Origin: Pseudomonas viridiflava
Lineage (GTDB): Bacteria; Pseudomonadota; Gammaproteobacteria; Pseudomonadales; Pseudomonadaceae
Length of the DNA: 64,000 bases
Direction of reading: 5' to 3'
Assembly (NCBI RefSeq): GCF_900589395.1
Contig: NZ_UUIS01000018.1
Location: 18,714-82,713 of the forward strand
The position numbers and the translations under genes are program-made. The notes beneath the pieces are model-generated. The model was not told where the DNA came from. It was given only the letters and a program-made list of their open reading frames with translations, and did no database searches. Positions 1-7,690 of this stretch are shown piece by piece. Each line of letters begins with the position of its first letter. Position 1 is the stretch's first letter.

Positions 1-1547
1 AATGGAAAAGTACATTGACCTCCCTGGAGCGACAGCTTACGCAACTGAAACGTCAATGGGCCTATCCGGAGCGTCCTTACGTCCGGCGCAGCCGCATGCA
101 GGCCCTGCGCGCCATGAACGTGCGCCTGCGCGCCCATATAGCCAGCCGGCCCGCGTTGCTGGACTACCAGAACAATCAATATGCCCGCCTGCTGCAGGAA
201 GACATTCGTGCCTTCATACAATCGGGCAAGCACACACTCAAGGACTGGCAAAAACACATGCAGGCCTGGAGCAAACACCTGGGCGTTCATGGCGCCAGCA
301 TCAGCTGGGGGGTGATCATCCTCAACTTCATCAACACCGCCTTCCTGTGGCGGGACCTGAGCCGCGATGGAACCCTGACGCAAAAGGACCTGGCCAAGGT
401 GGGGTACGGCCTGGCATGGAGCCTTAACCTGTTGACGGCGTTGTTTCTGGAATCGCCGTGGTCGGTGGTGAAGGGGGCGAAGCCGGTGATGATTGGCAAC
501 CAAGAAGTCGGCATTCTTGATCGGGCAGCACGCTACTGGAAAGCTCGGGGTAATCCAGTATGGGCTGACGCGGCTCGTAATTTCAGGACGAGGCTACTCG
601 GGACAGGGCTGTTTGCAATAGCGGCTGCCGGGTTGGAAATCTGGGATCTACGAGATGATCGAAAAAACGCTAAAACGGAAGAAGAAAAAGTATTTACGAC
701 TGTAAAAATTTATTCCGTAATCGCTATGGGAAGTAGTGGAGCTTTACAAGTAGCAGCACTTTTTAACCCAAATCTGGCCGCTTTTGTCATGGGTCCCTGG
801 TTCGCCTTCGGCCTGATGATCGTAGGAGGCATTTATCTTTTCATGACAACGCTCATCAACTATCTAAAACAAGACAGCATCGGCTCCTGGCTGAGAAAGT
901 GCTGCTGGTCCCATACTTCTAAGTACCGCTATCCCGACACACTGGAGGGCCAGATTGAAGAAAAGCGCGCCTTCATGGAAATAGAGCTGAGCCCTGAGGT
1001 ATTGGTCAAGAGCACCGAGCACTACTACGACATGAACATTGGCAAAGGCGATTCCATCTCGGTTGCTGAAAAGAACGGTGCCTGGGTACAAATTCGCTTC
1101 CCTAATGCCCTGCGTGATCAACTCATAGGCTTTGATGCGATTCTCAGCAAAAGGGCTTACGGCCTGCTGAGGGCAGAAAAGATGGCGTTTCCGATCAAGG
1201 AAAGCTTTCTTGAAAAAGGCACCTATAGAAATCCGGAAAAATGGGGAGACATCAATAATCAAAAGCCACCACCGGAATACATCATCCCCTTCGGAGCAAC
1301 CCTGGACAAGGATGACGGTGTTATCTGGCAAACCTGGATACCTGTAGAGCCGGATGCAGACTTTCTGGAACTGCAGATCTGGTACCCCGACAGCATCCTG
1401 AAAGTCGCGCCGCAGGACATTGGTTACCTTTATCAAATTGCGCTGAATCGTAAAGGCAGTCGTGCAATCAATGGTGCCGAGAACACTGAACTGCAAGTCA
1501 GGAACGAAACCCGCGAGGGTGCGTGGGAGATCTACCTGATTTCATGA
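1..1547 (+). CDS. C-terminal part of a VasX-like membrane-active T6SS effector (5' end outside window)
   Basis: The reading frame is open from the left edge to a TGA at 1545-1547, so only about the last 515 residues are seen and the start lies outside. The visible part has at least four hydrophobic stretches (around GVIILNFINTAFLW, LLGTGLFAIAAAG, ALQVAALFNPNLAAFVMG and FAFGLMIVGGIYLFMTTLI) followed by a long soluble tail of about 230 residues. This layout fits the C-terminal half of the large pseudomonad proteins annotated as toxin VasX N-terminal region proteins, colicin-like pore formers delivered by type VI secretion. The following genes look like immunity proteins. A stretch near 650-780 is visibly AT-rich compared with its flanks. 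No PAAR, Rhs or VgrG sequence is visible, so the VasX assignment rests on recall of the family and on context. Confidence 0.55.
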   Translation, partial: WKSTLTSLERQLTQLKRQWAYPERPYVRRSRMQALRAMNVRLRAHIASRPALLDYQNNQYARLLQEDIRAFIQSGKHTLKDWQKHMQAWSKHLGVHGASISWGVIILNFINTAFLWRDLSRDGTLTQKDLAKVGYGLAWSLNLLTALFLESPWSVVKGAKPVMIGNQEVGILDRAARYWKARGNPVWADAARNFRTRLLGTGLFAIAAAGLEIWDLRDDRKNAKTEEEKVFTTVKIYSVIAMGSSGALQVAALFNPNLAAFVMGPWFAFGLMIVGGIYLFMTTLINYLKQDSIGSWLRKCCWSHTSKYRYPDTLEGQIEEKRAFMEIELSPEVLVKSTEHYYDMNIGKGDSISVAEKNGAWVQIRFPNALRDQLIGFDAILSKRAYGLLRAEKMAFPIKESFLEKGTYRNPEKWGDINNQKPPPEYIIPFGATLDKDDGVIWQTWIPVEPDADFLELQIWYPDSILKVAPQDIGYLYQIALNRKGSRAINGAENTELQVRNETREGAWEIYLIS

Positions 1548-1663
1548 TTGACAACGAAGCCTTTCAATACTGCCTCTCAGCCCGACCGGGCTGGGAGCAA
1601 ATAGGCAATCGCCTTGCCGATTTGCTTGTAGAGCATTCTCAAGAATCAAAACGGACGAGATGA
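1544..1663 (+). CDS. Tiny 39-codon ORF coupled at both ends between effector and immunity-like gene
   Basis: ATG at 1544 overlaps the upstream TGA as ATGA, and its own TGA at 1661-1663 overlaps the ATG (1660) of the next gene, again as ATGA. The product would be 39 residues, start MIDNEAFQYC, hydrophilic and rich in Glu/Arg, with no signal peptide or membrane segment. No family is recognised. It may be a real small protein, a remnant of a longer gene, or a reading frame whose translation carries ribosomes from the effector to the immunity-like gene. No convincing separate ribosome binding site is visible, so it would depend on re-initiation. Confidence 0.35.
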   Translation: MIDNEAFQYCLSARPGWEQIGNRLADLLVEHSQESKRTR

Positions 1664-2367
1664 TGGACCCTGAAAACTCAACGGCAGAACAGATTACCGA
1701 CAAAGAAACTTCAACACTGATGACATGGTCAATCAAGACAATCGATCAATCGCCTCGCGACAGAAAGTTTCTCGCATTGGTTTCTTTTGGCGCGCCCGGA
1801 ATATTCCTGATCTACACACTTTGGCTTATCAAGCCTAGCGCTGACGAGGGCTATGGCACTCCAATCTTCTTCATCGTCAGCTCGCTTCTAATGTCCCTCG
1901 CGATCCTCGCCATGGTCCGCCAAAAAACCCTTTTCAACTACCGGGTTTACGCTGACCACATCGAGTATGACGCCTGCCTCTACTACCCTGACTACACCGA
2001 AGACCTGTTCAAGGGCATCGTCATTTTTTTCGTGCTGGCGGTCATTTTCCTGGGCCTCTTCACCGGCTCGGTCTTACTGATCCTCTTCGGCCCGATATTC
2101 ATTCTATTGGGTACAGGCGGAGCCCTGATGTCCTGGCAGCGCCCAGCGCCCAGAGGCCATCCAAGCCTGCCCTGGAATGACATCAACTTTATTACCGTGG
2201 ACCGCAAACACCGCATCATTGTCCAGCACACGACAGACGTGACGCTTGGGTTTGAGGCGCACTGTCCAGACAACGATCTGTTTGAACATTACCTGGCCTT
2301 TCTGCGCACTGTACTGCGACCCGATGTGGAATACATCGAAAAAGTCTGGCAGCGCCGTGGCGGATAA
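1660..2367 (+). CDS. Membrane protein, candidate immunity protein, paralogue 1
   Basis: A 235-residue protein with a hydrophilic N-terminus (about 25 residues), two membrane segments around 45-85, a conserved block beginning LAMVRQKTLFNYRVY, an acidic YYPDYTED motif, and a hydrophobic hairpin (VLAVIFLGLFTGSVLLILFG) before a soluble C-terminus. It is clearly paralogous to the next gene. The two are nearly the same from the RQKTLFNYR block onward but differ in the first membrane region. The position just behind a membrane-toxin-like gene suggests an inner-membrane immunity protein; this is inference. The start could be 1660 or 1663 (ATGATG). The preceding GGACGAG is a weak ribosome binding site, and coupling to the 39-codon ORF is likely. 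Confidence 0.7.
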   Translation: MMDPENSTAEQITDKETSTLMTWSIKTIDQSPRDRKFLALVSFGAPGIFLIYTLWLIKPSADEGYGTPIFFIVSSLLMSLAILAMVRQKTLFNYRVYADHIEYDACLYYPDYTEDLFKGIVIFFVLAVIFLGLFTGSVLLILFGPIFILLGTGGALMSWQRPAPRGHPSLPWNDINFITVDRKHRIIVQHTTDVTLGFEAHCPDNDLFEHYLAFLRTVLRPDVEYIEKVWQRRGG

Positions 2368-2504
2368 CGTTTCGGCAGCCATGAATCAACTATGTAGAAA
2401 ATGCTGCATAACAGGTCAGACCTAAAAACCGCGAAGCGCTTGAGAGATTCAACCTGCCTCTATGATTTTTGCCTTCCGAAAACCCCAGAAGAAATAAAAG
2501 ACCC

Positions 2505-3209
2505 ATGAAGCTCGATATTTCGCCTGACAACCGTAACCAAAGCAGTGAAACACCCTTACTGATGAGCTGGTCATTAAAAACACTGGCTCACTCGCCTCGC
2601 GACAGAATAGTTATTCCAATAGCCTGCATGGCCGTTCCTATTGTGAATGCTATCTTGAGCCTCTGGGCCTTCTTCATGGGCATCGAGCAAGATCAAACCC
2701 TGGGGGTGGATTTTCTTCCAGGCACCTTGCTGATTGGCTGGGCCTTTCTTGCCATGGTCCGCCAGAAAACCCTCTTCAATTACCGGGTTTACCCTGACCA
2801 CATAGAAAGCGACGACTGCCTCTATTACCCCGACTACACCGAAGACCTGCTCAAGGGCATCGTCATCGTGTTCGTTCTGGCGGTCATGTTCCTGGGTATC
2901 TTTACCGGCTCGGCATTACTGACCGTTTTCGGCCCGGTGTTCATTCTGGTGGGCACCGGCGGGGCCTTGATGTCGTGGCAACGTCCCGAGCCCAGGCATC
3001 ATCCAGGCCTGCCCTGGGACGAGTTTCACTTTGTCACGGTGGACCGCAAATACCGCATCATCGTCCATCACTGCACGGATGTACCGCAGGGCTTTGATGT
3101 TCGCTTTCCTGATGATGATCTGCTGGAGCAGTATCTGGCTTTTTTACATACCGTTCTGCGGCCTACCGTGAAGTACACCGAGAGGGTCTGGCAGGGCAAT
3201 TATGAATAA
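2505..3209 (+). CDS. Membrane protein, candidate immunity protein, paralogue 2
   Basis: A 234-residue paralogue of the preceding gene, with the same order: hydrophilic head, two membrane segments, LAMVRQKTLFNYRVY, YYPDYTED, a hydrophobic hairpin and a soluble tail with VDRKYRIIVHH. ATG 2505 (MKLDISPDNRNQ) was chosen over an upstream TTG at 2469 because it gives an N-terminus of the same length as the paralogue. It lies 137 bases after paralogue 1 with no terminator between, so the pair probably arose by tandem duplication and is co-transcribed. Duplicated, diverging genes behind a toxin-like gene are common for immunity families, but function is not shown by the sequence. Confidence 0.7.
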   Translation: MKLDISPDNRNQSSETPLLMSWSLKTLAHSPRDRIVIPIACMAVPIVNAILSLWAFFMGIEQDQTLGVDFLPGTLLIGWAFLAMVRQKTLFNYRVYPDHIESDDCLYYPDYTEDLLKGIVIVFVLAVMFLGIFTGSALLTVFGPVFILVGTGGALMSWQRPEPRHHPGLPWDEFHFVTVDRKYRIIVHHCTDVPQGFDVRFPDDDLLEQYLAFLHTVLRPTVKYTERVWQGNYE

Positions 3210-3213
3210 CCCT

Positions 3214-3642
3214 TCAAGCCACCGGCGGCACTGGCACCAATAGCGGGATACGGTACAGCAGCAACAGCCCCAGGCTGGCCAGCGCCAGCAGCACCACCGG
3301 CACGGCGTGCAGGCTGAACAGCACGCCGACGGCGGCGAACCAGGCCGGCAGGCTGGCGGCCAGGAAGGCGGTGCGGCGTACGGCGGCGAGCCTGAGCCAG
3401 GCGGCGGGTTCGTCGGGGGTGTCGAGGGCGGCGCGGGTCACGTCGAGTGCCCGCTTGTAGGCACCGTACAGCTTGAAGCTGATCAGCAGCGAGCCGACAC
3501 CGGCTATAAACAGTAATAGCGCCAGGATGCCGGGCTCCGAGACGGTGAAGAACACGCAGGCCAGCAGCAACGGCGCCAGGGTCAGGCCCAGTTGCCGCCA
3601 CCAGGCCAGCTCCAGGCGCTGGTAGACCTGGCCGCGCGTCAC
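3214..3642 (-). CDS. Small four-helix membrane protein of unknown function, downstream of ribA
   Basis: A 142-residue protein that is mostly hydrophobic, with two helical pairs ([15 protein letters not shown] / [18 protein letters not shown] and [19 protein letters not shown] / [15 protein letters not shown]) joined by a charged loop. GTG 3642 overlaps the ribA stop codon (GTGA), so translation is coupled to ribA and the gene is the last of that transcript. The reading frame ends only 4 bases from the convergent plus-strand gene. Small membrane proteins lie next to ribA in other pseudomonads, but no biochemical role is known to me. It could assist flavin handling or be unrelated. Confidence 0.75.
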   Translation of the reverse strand: MTRGQVYQRLELAWWRQLGLTLAPLLLACVFFTVSEPGILALLLFIAGVGSLLISFKLYGAYKRALDVTRAALDTPDEPAAWLRLAAVRRTAFLAASLPAWFAAVGVLFSLHAVPVVLLALASLGLLLLYRIPLLVPVPPVA

Positions 3643-4256
3643 GCCGGGTCGACCTCGCTCTGGTGTTCGTTGCCCATCATGTGCCCGAGCTTGCCGGCCT
3701 TGGTGGCCAGGTACAGTTTGTTGTGCGGGTTATGGCCGGTGTGCAGCGGCACACGCTCGGCCACCTTGATGCCCATGTCGGTCAGGGCCTTGACCTTGCG
3801 CGGGTTGTTGGTCATCAGGCGCAGCGACCCGACGCCCAGGTGTTGCAGCATGGGCAGGCAGATGGCGTACTCACGCTGGTCGGCGGCAAAGCCCAGGCGT
3901 TCGTTGGCCTCGACGGTGTCGGCGCCGCCGTCCTGGAGTTCGTAGGCGCGAATCTTGTTCATCAGACCGATACCACGCCCTTCCTGGCGCAGGTACAGCA
4001 GCACGCCGCGACCTTCGCTGGCGATGGCACGCAAGGCGGCTTCAAGCTGGGAACCACAATCGCAGCGCTGGCTGAACAACGCGTCGCCCGTCAGGCACTC
4101 GGAATGCACGCGCCCCAGGACCGGGGCACCATCGGCGATATCACCCAGGCTCAGGACAACGTGTTCGCGCCCGGTGGCCGACTCAAGAAAGCCATGCATG
4201 GTGAATTGCGCGAAAGGCGTGGGCAGCTTGGAAGCGGCGACAAAAACGACGGGCAC
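3639..4256 (-). CDS. ribA: GTP cyclohydrolase II
   Basis: RibA opens GTP to 2,5-diamino-6-ribosylamino-pyrimidinone 5'-phosphate, the first step of riboflavin synthesis. At 205 residues it has family length. It keeps the zinc cysteines ([19 protein letters not shown]) and the catalytic RQEGRGIGL segment, so it is the active cyclohydrolase here, in contrast to the degenerate domain in RibBA. GTG 4256 is chosen because TTAGGAGC lies seven bases upstream. It is separated from thiL by a short ORF and about 100 bases that include TACAAT, a possible -10 box, so it may have its own promoter. The downstream membrane protein overlaps its stop. Confidence 0.97.
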   Translation of the reverse strand: MPVVFVAASKLPTPFAQFTMHGFLESATGREHVVLSLGDIADGAPVLGRVHSECLTGDALFSQRCDCGSQLEAALRAIASEGRGVLLYLRQEGRGIGLMNKIRAYELQDGGADTVEANERLGFAADQREYAICLPMLQHLGVGSLRLMTNNPRKVKALTDMGIKVAERVPLHTGHNPHNKLYLATKAGKLGHMMGNEHQSEVDPA

Positions 4257-4353
4257 CGTGTGCTCCTAAATGTGAGAACTGGCAAGGGGCGCATTGTAAC
4301 AGCAGGTACTGAGCGACGCTTATGCCGAATATTCGTACGTTAAGATCGAAACG

Positions 4354-4449
4354 CTAGATCAGATCGACGATCCGCACCAGCCCATGCCGTGACAACCAGG
4401 CCTGCACAGGTCCGGCGACCCGGTTGACGGGCCGGGGGTTGTCATTCAC
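4354..4449 (-). CDS. 31-residue ORF coupled to thiL, where pgpA is expected
   Basis: A GTG at 4449 overlaps the thiL stop as GTGA and opens a frame of 31 residues (start MNDNPRPVNR, end GLVRIVDLI) that stops at 4354. In P. aeruginosa and P. putida the gene following thiL is pgpA (phosphatidylglycerophosphatase A). This peptide does not resemble PgpA as far as I can tell. It might be a small conserved protein or what is left after pgpA was deleted. No domain, signal or membrane segment is visible, and coding status is uncertain. Confidence 0.3.
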   Translation of the reverse strand: MNDNPRPVNRVAGPVQAWLSRHGLVRIVDLI

Positions 4450-5411
4450 ACAGCCCCTCGAAAATGTTGATAGCCGCGCACCACCGGAGTGATGTCCCGG
4501 CCATCGGCATCGATCAGCACCACACCCTCGCCTGCCACCGCCCGGCCAATGACCTGCACAGGCCACCCCTCGGCCAGCAAAGCCTGCAGGTGTTCGGCCG
4601 GCAAGGTGAAGACCAGCACGTAGTCGTCGCCGCCGCTGAGCGCCGCCTCGTGCGCCGCCTCCATCCCCAGCCAGCCAAGCAAGGCCGCCGACAGCGGCAC
4701 CAGTTCGCGTTCGACCAGCAGGCGCACGCCGCAAGCCTTGGCGATATGCCCACAGTCGGCCAGCAGGCCATCGGAGATGTCCAGGGCTGCCGTGGCCTTG
4801 CCGCGCAGCGCCTGACCCAACGCCAATTGCGGCTGTGGCGACCAGTAGCGCGCCAGCAGCGGCAAGGCCAGCGCCGGCTCCGCCACACGCTCGCCCAGTA
4901 CCAGCGGCAAGGCGCCAGCCGCATCGCCCAGCGCACCGCCCACACACAAGAGATCGCCCGCCCGGGCACCGCTGCGGGTCAGGGCCAGGCCTGCCGGCAC
5001 GGCACCGAATACGGTCAGGGTCAGGCTCAGGGGGCCGCGGGTGGTGTCGCCGCCAATCAACCGTAGGTCACAGCCTTCAGCCATGCGGTTCAGCCCGTGG
5101 GCAAAGGCTTGCAGCCAGTCGGCATTGAAATCGGCAACGGTCAGGGCCAGGGTGAAACCGATCGGGCGGGCGCCCATCGCGGCCAGGTCGCTGGCCGATA
5201 CGCCCAGAGCGCGCTGGCCGAGCAGGAAAGGATCGCACGCGTCCGGAAAATGCACGCCGGCCACCAGCGTGTCGGTGGACACCGCCAGCTGCTCGCCCGG
5301 CGCCAGGCTCAGCAGCGCGCAGTCATCACCAATGCCCAGCACCACTGAATCGCCGGCCCGCGCACAGGGCGCGGCGGCGAAGTAGTGACGGATCAGTTCG
5401 AACTCACCCAT
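4446..5411 (-). CDS. thiL: Thiamine-monophosphate kinase
   Basis: ThiL phosphorylates thiamine monophosphate to the active cofactor thiamine diphosphate. The 321-residue protein shows the family signature segments in order: GEFELIRHYF at the N-terminus, GIGDDCALL, STDTLVAGVHF, SDLAAMGARP, LIGGDTTRGPLSLT, DISDGLLADCGHI and the late ALSGGDDYVLVF. ATG 5411 (MGEFELIRHYF) is preferred to the in-frame GTG at 5417 because AAAGGTG sits at suitable distance and E. coli ThiL aligns there. It follows nusB by 68 bases in the ribD-nusB-thiL order typical of gamma-proteobacteria. Confidence 0.97.
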   Translation of the reverse strand: MGEFELIRHYFAAAPCARAGDSVVLGIGDDCALLSLAPGEQLAVSTDTLVAGVHFPDACDPFLLGQRALGVSASDLAAMGARPIGFTLALTVADFNADWLQAFAHGLNRMAEGCDLRLIGGDTTRGPLSLTLTVFGAVPAGLALTRSGARAGDLLCVGGALGDAAGALPLVLGERVAEPALALPLLARYWSPQPQLALGQALRGKATAALDISDGLLADCGHIAKACGVRLLVERELVPLSAALLGWLGMEAAHEAALSGGDDYVLVFTLPAEHLQALLAEGWPVQVIGRAVAGEGVVLIDADGRDITPVVRGYQHFRGAV

Positions 5412-5479
5412 GGGCACCTTTAAAAACCACCTGCGTTGTCATCGCTGCGTTAAAGCACCCATAGCGCTACAAGCGCTGA

Positions 5480-5977
5480 TCAGCGCTTGTAAGCCTGCAC
5501 TTCAGCCGCGCGCAGGCTCGGCGCCAACTTGTCCAGCACACCGTTGACGAACTTGTGGCCGTCGGTGGAGCCGTATACCTTGGCCAGCTCGATGCCTTCG
5601 TTGATCACCACGCGATACGGCACGTCGATGCGCTTGAGCAGCTCGAAGGTGGACAGCCGCAACACGGCCAGCTCGACCGGGTCGAGCTCGTCGATGGTCA
5701 GGTCCAGGCAAGGCTTGAGGACCGCGTCGATCTCGGTCTTGTTGGTGGCCACGCCGTGCAGCAGCTCACGGAAATAGCCGCCGTCAACATTGCTGAAGTC
5801 GTTGTCGACGCGAAACTGCGCTTCGATTTCGTTCAGCGAGTGACCCGCCATGTGCCATTGGTAAAGGGCCTGGGTTGCCATCTGCCGGGCTTCACGGCGC
5901 TTGGCGCTCTTGCTTTTGGCGGCATCGGGCGACTTGGGTTCGCGCGGGTTGAACTGATCGGTGTCGTCGGAAATCAC
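5480..5977 (-). CDS. nusB: Transcription antitermination factor NusB
   Basis: A 165-residue all-helical NusB that pairs with NusE (S10) on boxA RNA to prevent early termination in rRNA operons. The core begins at [20 protein letters not shown]. The late segment [15 protein letters not shown] and [10 protein letters not shown] is the usual C-terminal signature. The first 25 residues are a charged, Lys/Ser-rich extension found in pseudomonads. Its ATG overlaps the ribH stop codon (ATGA at 5974-5977), so it is translated together with lumazine synthase. Confidence 0.97.
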   Translation of the reverse strand: MISDDTDQFNPREPKSPDAAKSKSAKRREARQMATQALYQWHMAGHSLNEIEAQFRVDNDFSNVDGGYFRELLHGVATNKTEIDAVLKPCLDLTIDELDPVELAVLRLSTFELLKRIDVPYRVVINEGIELAKVYGSTDGHKFVNGVLDKLAPSLRAAEVQAYKR

Positions 5978-6450
5978 TTGGCCTCCAACTGCGACAGCAG
6001 GCTGACCATTTCCAGCGCCGAGAGGGCCGCTTCAGCGCCCTTGTTGCCGGCCTTGGTGCCGGAGCGCTCGATGGCCTGTTCGATGGTGTCGACAGTCAGC
6101 ACGCCGAAGGCGACAGGCAGGCCGAATTCCATCGAGACCTGGGACAGGCCCTTGACGCACTCGCCAGCCACGTATTCGAAATGCGGGGTACCGCCACGGA
6201 TGACAGCGCCCAGGGCCACGATGGCCGCGAACTCACCGCGCTGGGCGACTTTCTGTACCACCAGCGGGATTTCGAAGGCACCCGGGGCACGGATGATGGT
6301 GATGTCGCTTTCGCTGACGCCGTGGCGAACCAGCGCATCGACGGCACCGCTCACCAGGCTTTCCACGACAAAGCTGTTGAAGCGGCCCACAACCAAGGCG
6401 TAGCGGCCTTTCGGGGCGATGAAGGTACCTTCGATGGTCTTCAGGGTCAT
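5974..6450 (-). CDS. ribH: 6,7-dimethyl-8-ribityllumazine synthase
   Basis: RibH condenses the ribityl-pyrimidine with the four-carbon unit made by RibB to give lumazine, the riboflavin synthase substrate. The protein has 158 residues with [15 protein letters not shown] near the start, [13 protein letters not shown], the [14 protein letters not shown] loop with the catalytic His, and [15 protein letters not shown] 6450 ([10 protein letters not shown]) matches the conserved start; an upstream ATG at 6477 would add nine non-conserved residues. It lies 132 bases after ribBA, separated by the large inverted repeat at 6535-6572, and overlaps nusB by four bases. Confidence 0.97.
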   Translation of the reverse strand: MTLKTIEGTFIAPKGRYALVVGRFNSFVVESLVSGAVDALVRHGVSESDITIIRAPGAFEIPLVVQKVAQRGEFAAIVALGAVIRGGTPHFEYVAGECVKGLSQVSMEFGLPVAFGVLTVDTIEQAIERSGTKAGNKGAEAALSALEMVSLLSQLEAK

Positions 6451-6534
6451 TCGGCTGGGTCTCGTATTAAAGAGCAAGCCCGCCCAGATGGCGGACTTTG
6501 AAAAAGGTTACGTCAGAAATGGCCAGTGACCGAC

Positions 6535-6572
6535 GCGCAGCAGGCAAAAACCGGGGTTTTTGCCTGCTGCGC
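6535..6572 (-). repeat. Perfect 16-bp inverted repeat between ribBA and ribH
   Basis: The arms at 6535-6550 and 6557-6572 are exact reverse complements (GCGCAGCAGGCAAAAA and its complement) around a six-base loop CCGGGG. In the transcript of the rib genes this would be a very stable hairpin 10 bases after the ribBA stop. There is no run of U after the stem, so it is not a classical terminator. It could be an RNA-stability element, an attenuator or a decayed mobile repeat. I see no FMN riboswitch consensus here. Confidence 0.7.
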
Positions 6573-6582
6573 GCGGCGGCTG

Positions 6583-7674
6583 TCATTCAGAAGGCACGTA
6601 TTCTACAACTTCCAGATCGAAACCGGATATTGCATTGAACTTCATTGGCGAACTCATCAGGCGCATCTTGCGCACGCCCAGGTCGCGCAGGATCTGCGAG
6701 CCGGCGCCCACGGTGCTGTAGGTGCTCGGCATTTTGATCGTCTGTTGGCCGGTGGCTTCACGAATATGGGCCAGCAGCACGTCGCCATCAAGCGGGTGCC
6801 CGAGCAGCAGTACGACACCGCTGCCGGCCTCGGCTACCGCCGTCATGGCGGCGCGCAGGCTCCAGCGGCCGGGCTGCCTGACCAGCATCAGGTCGCGCAG
6901 CGGGTCCATGTTGTGCACCCGCACCAGGGTCGCTTCTTCGGCGCAAATCTTGCCCAGGGTCAAGGCCAGGTGCACGTCGCCTTCGACCGAGTCACGGTAG
7001 GTGACCAGATTGAAATGGCCCAGCTCGCTGTCCAGCGGCTGCTCGGAAATCCGCTGAACGGTACGTTCGTGGGTCATCCGGTAATGGATCAGGTCGGCGA
7101 TGGTGCCGATCTTGATGTTGTGTTCCTGTGCGAAGGTTTCAAGCTCCGCGCGACGCGACATGGTGCCGTCGTCATTCATCACTTCGCAGATCACCCCGCT
7201 GGGCTCGAAACCGGCCATGCGCGCCAGGTCACAGGCCGCTTCGGTGTGCCCGGCACGTGCCAGGGTGCCGCCGGCCTGGGCCATCAGCGGGAAGATGTGG
7301 CCAGGGCTGACGATGTCTTCGGCCTTGGCGTCGCGGGCAGCGGCGGCCTGCACGGTGCGGGCACGGTCGGCAGCGGAGATGCCGGTGGTCACGCCCTCGG
7401 CAGCCTCGATCGACACCGTGAACTTGGTACCGAAGCCGGAACCGTTGCGCGGCGCCATCAGCGGCAGCTTGAGCAGTTCGCAACGCTCGCGGGTCATGGG
7501 CATGCAGATCAGGCCGCGCGCGTAGCGGGCCATGAAGTTGATGTGCTCGGCCTTGACACATTCGGCGGCCATGATCAGGTCGCCTTCGTTCTCGCGGTCT
7601 TCGTCATCCATGAGGATGACCATCTTGCCCTGACGAATGTCTTCGATCAGTTCTTCAATCGTGTTGAGCGCCAC
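6583..7674 (-). CDS. ribBA: 3,4-dihydroxy-2-butanone-4-phosphate synthase with degenerate GTP cyclohydrolase II domain
   Basis: Residues 1-200 are a complete RibB domain: DDEDRENEGDL, the GLICMPMT segment, TVSIEAAEGVTTGISAADRA and the GHTEAACDLARMAG stretch, making the four-carbon unit from ribulose 5-phosphate. Residues 205-363 align with RibA, but the zinc-binding cysteine cluster is replaced by HNMDPLRDLMLVRQPGR and the RQEGRGIG loop by VVLLLGHPLDG. The second half therefore should not hydrolyse GTP, which fits the separate ribA at 3639-4256. It starts at ATG 7674, 16 bases after ribE, in one transcription unit. Confidence 0.95.
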   Translation of the reverse strand: MALNTIEELIEDIRQGKMVILMDDEDRENEGDLIMAAECVKAEHINFMARYARGLICMPMTRERCELLKLPLMAPRNGSGFGTKFTVSIEAAEGVTTGISAADRARTVQAAAARDAKAEDIVSPGHIFPLMAQAGGTLARAGHTEAACDLARMAGFEPSGVICEVMNDDGTMSRRAELETFAQEHNIKIGTIADLIHYRMTHERTVQRISEQPLDSELGHFNLVTYRDSVEGDVHLALTLGKICAEEATLVRVHNMDPLRDLMLVRQPGRWSLRAAMTAVAEAGSGVVLLLGHPLDGDVLLAHIREATGQQTIKMPSTYSTVGAGSQILRDLGVRKMRLMSSPMKFNAISGFDLEVVEYVPSE

Positions 7675-7690
7675 GCGGCACCCCCTTAAT

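Noticed and set aside
2..427. Plus-strand frame overlapping the effector start
   Set aside because: It is a frame shadow, with Pro/Arg/His-rich composition typical of shifted reading of GC-rich genes, and the third frame is continuous with the effector.
3214..3642. PgpA relocated downstream of ribA
   Set aside because: The 142-residue membrane protein is too hydrophobic in the wrong pattern and lacks the WDEF/DD motifs of phosphatidylglycerophosphatase A.
4354..4947. Longer minus-strand frame reading across thiL to the 31-codon ORF end
   Set aside because: It is out of frame with thiL and has Gly/Arg-rich shadow composition. Only the last 31 codons beyond the thiL stop could be real.
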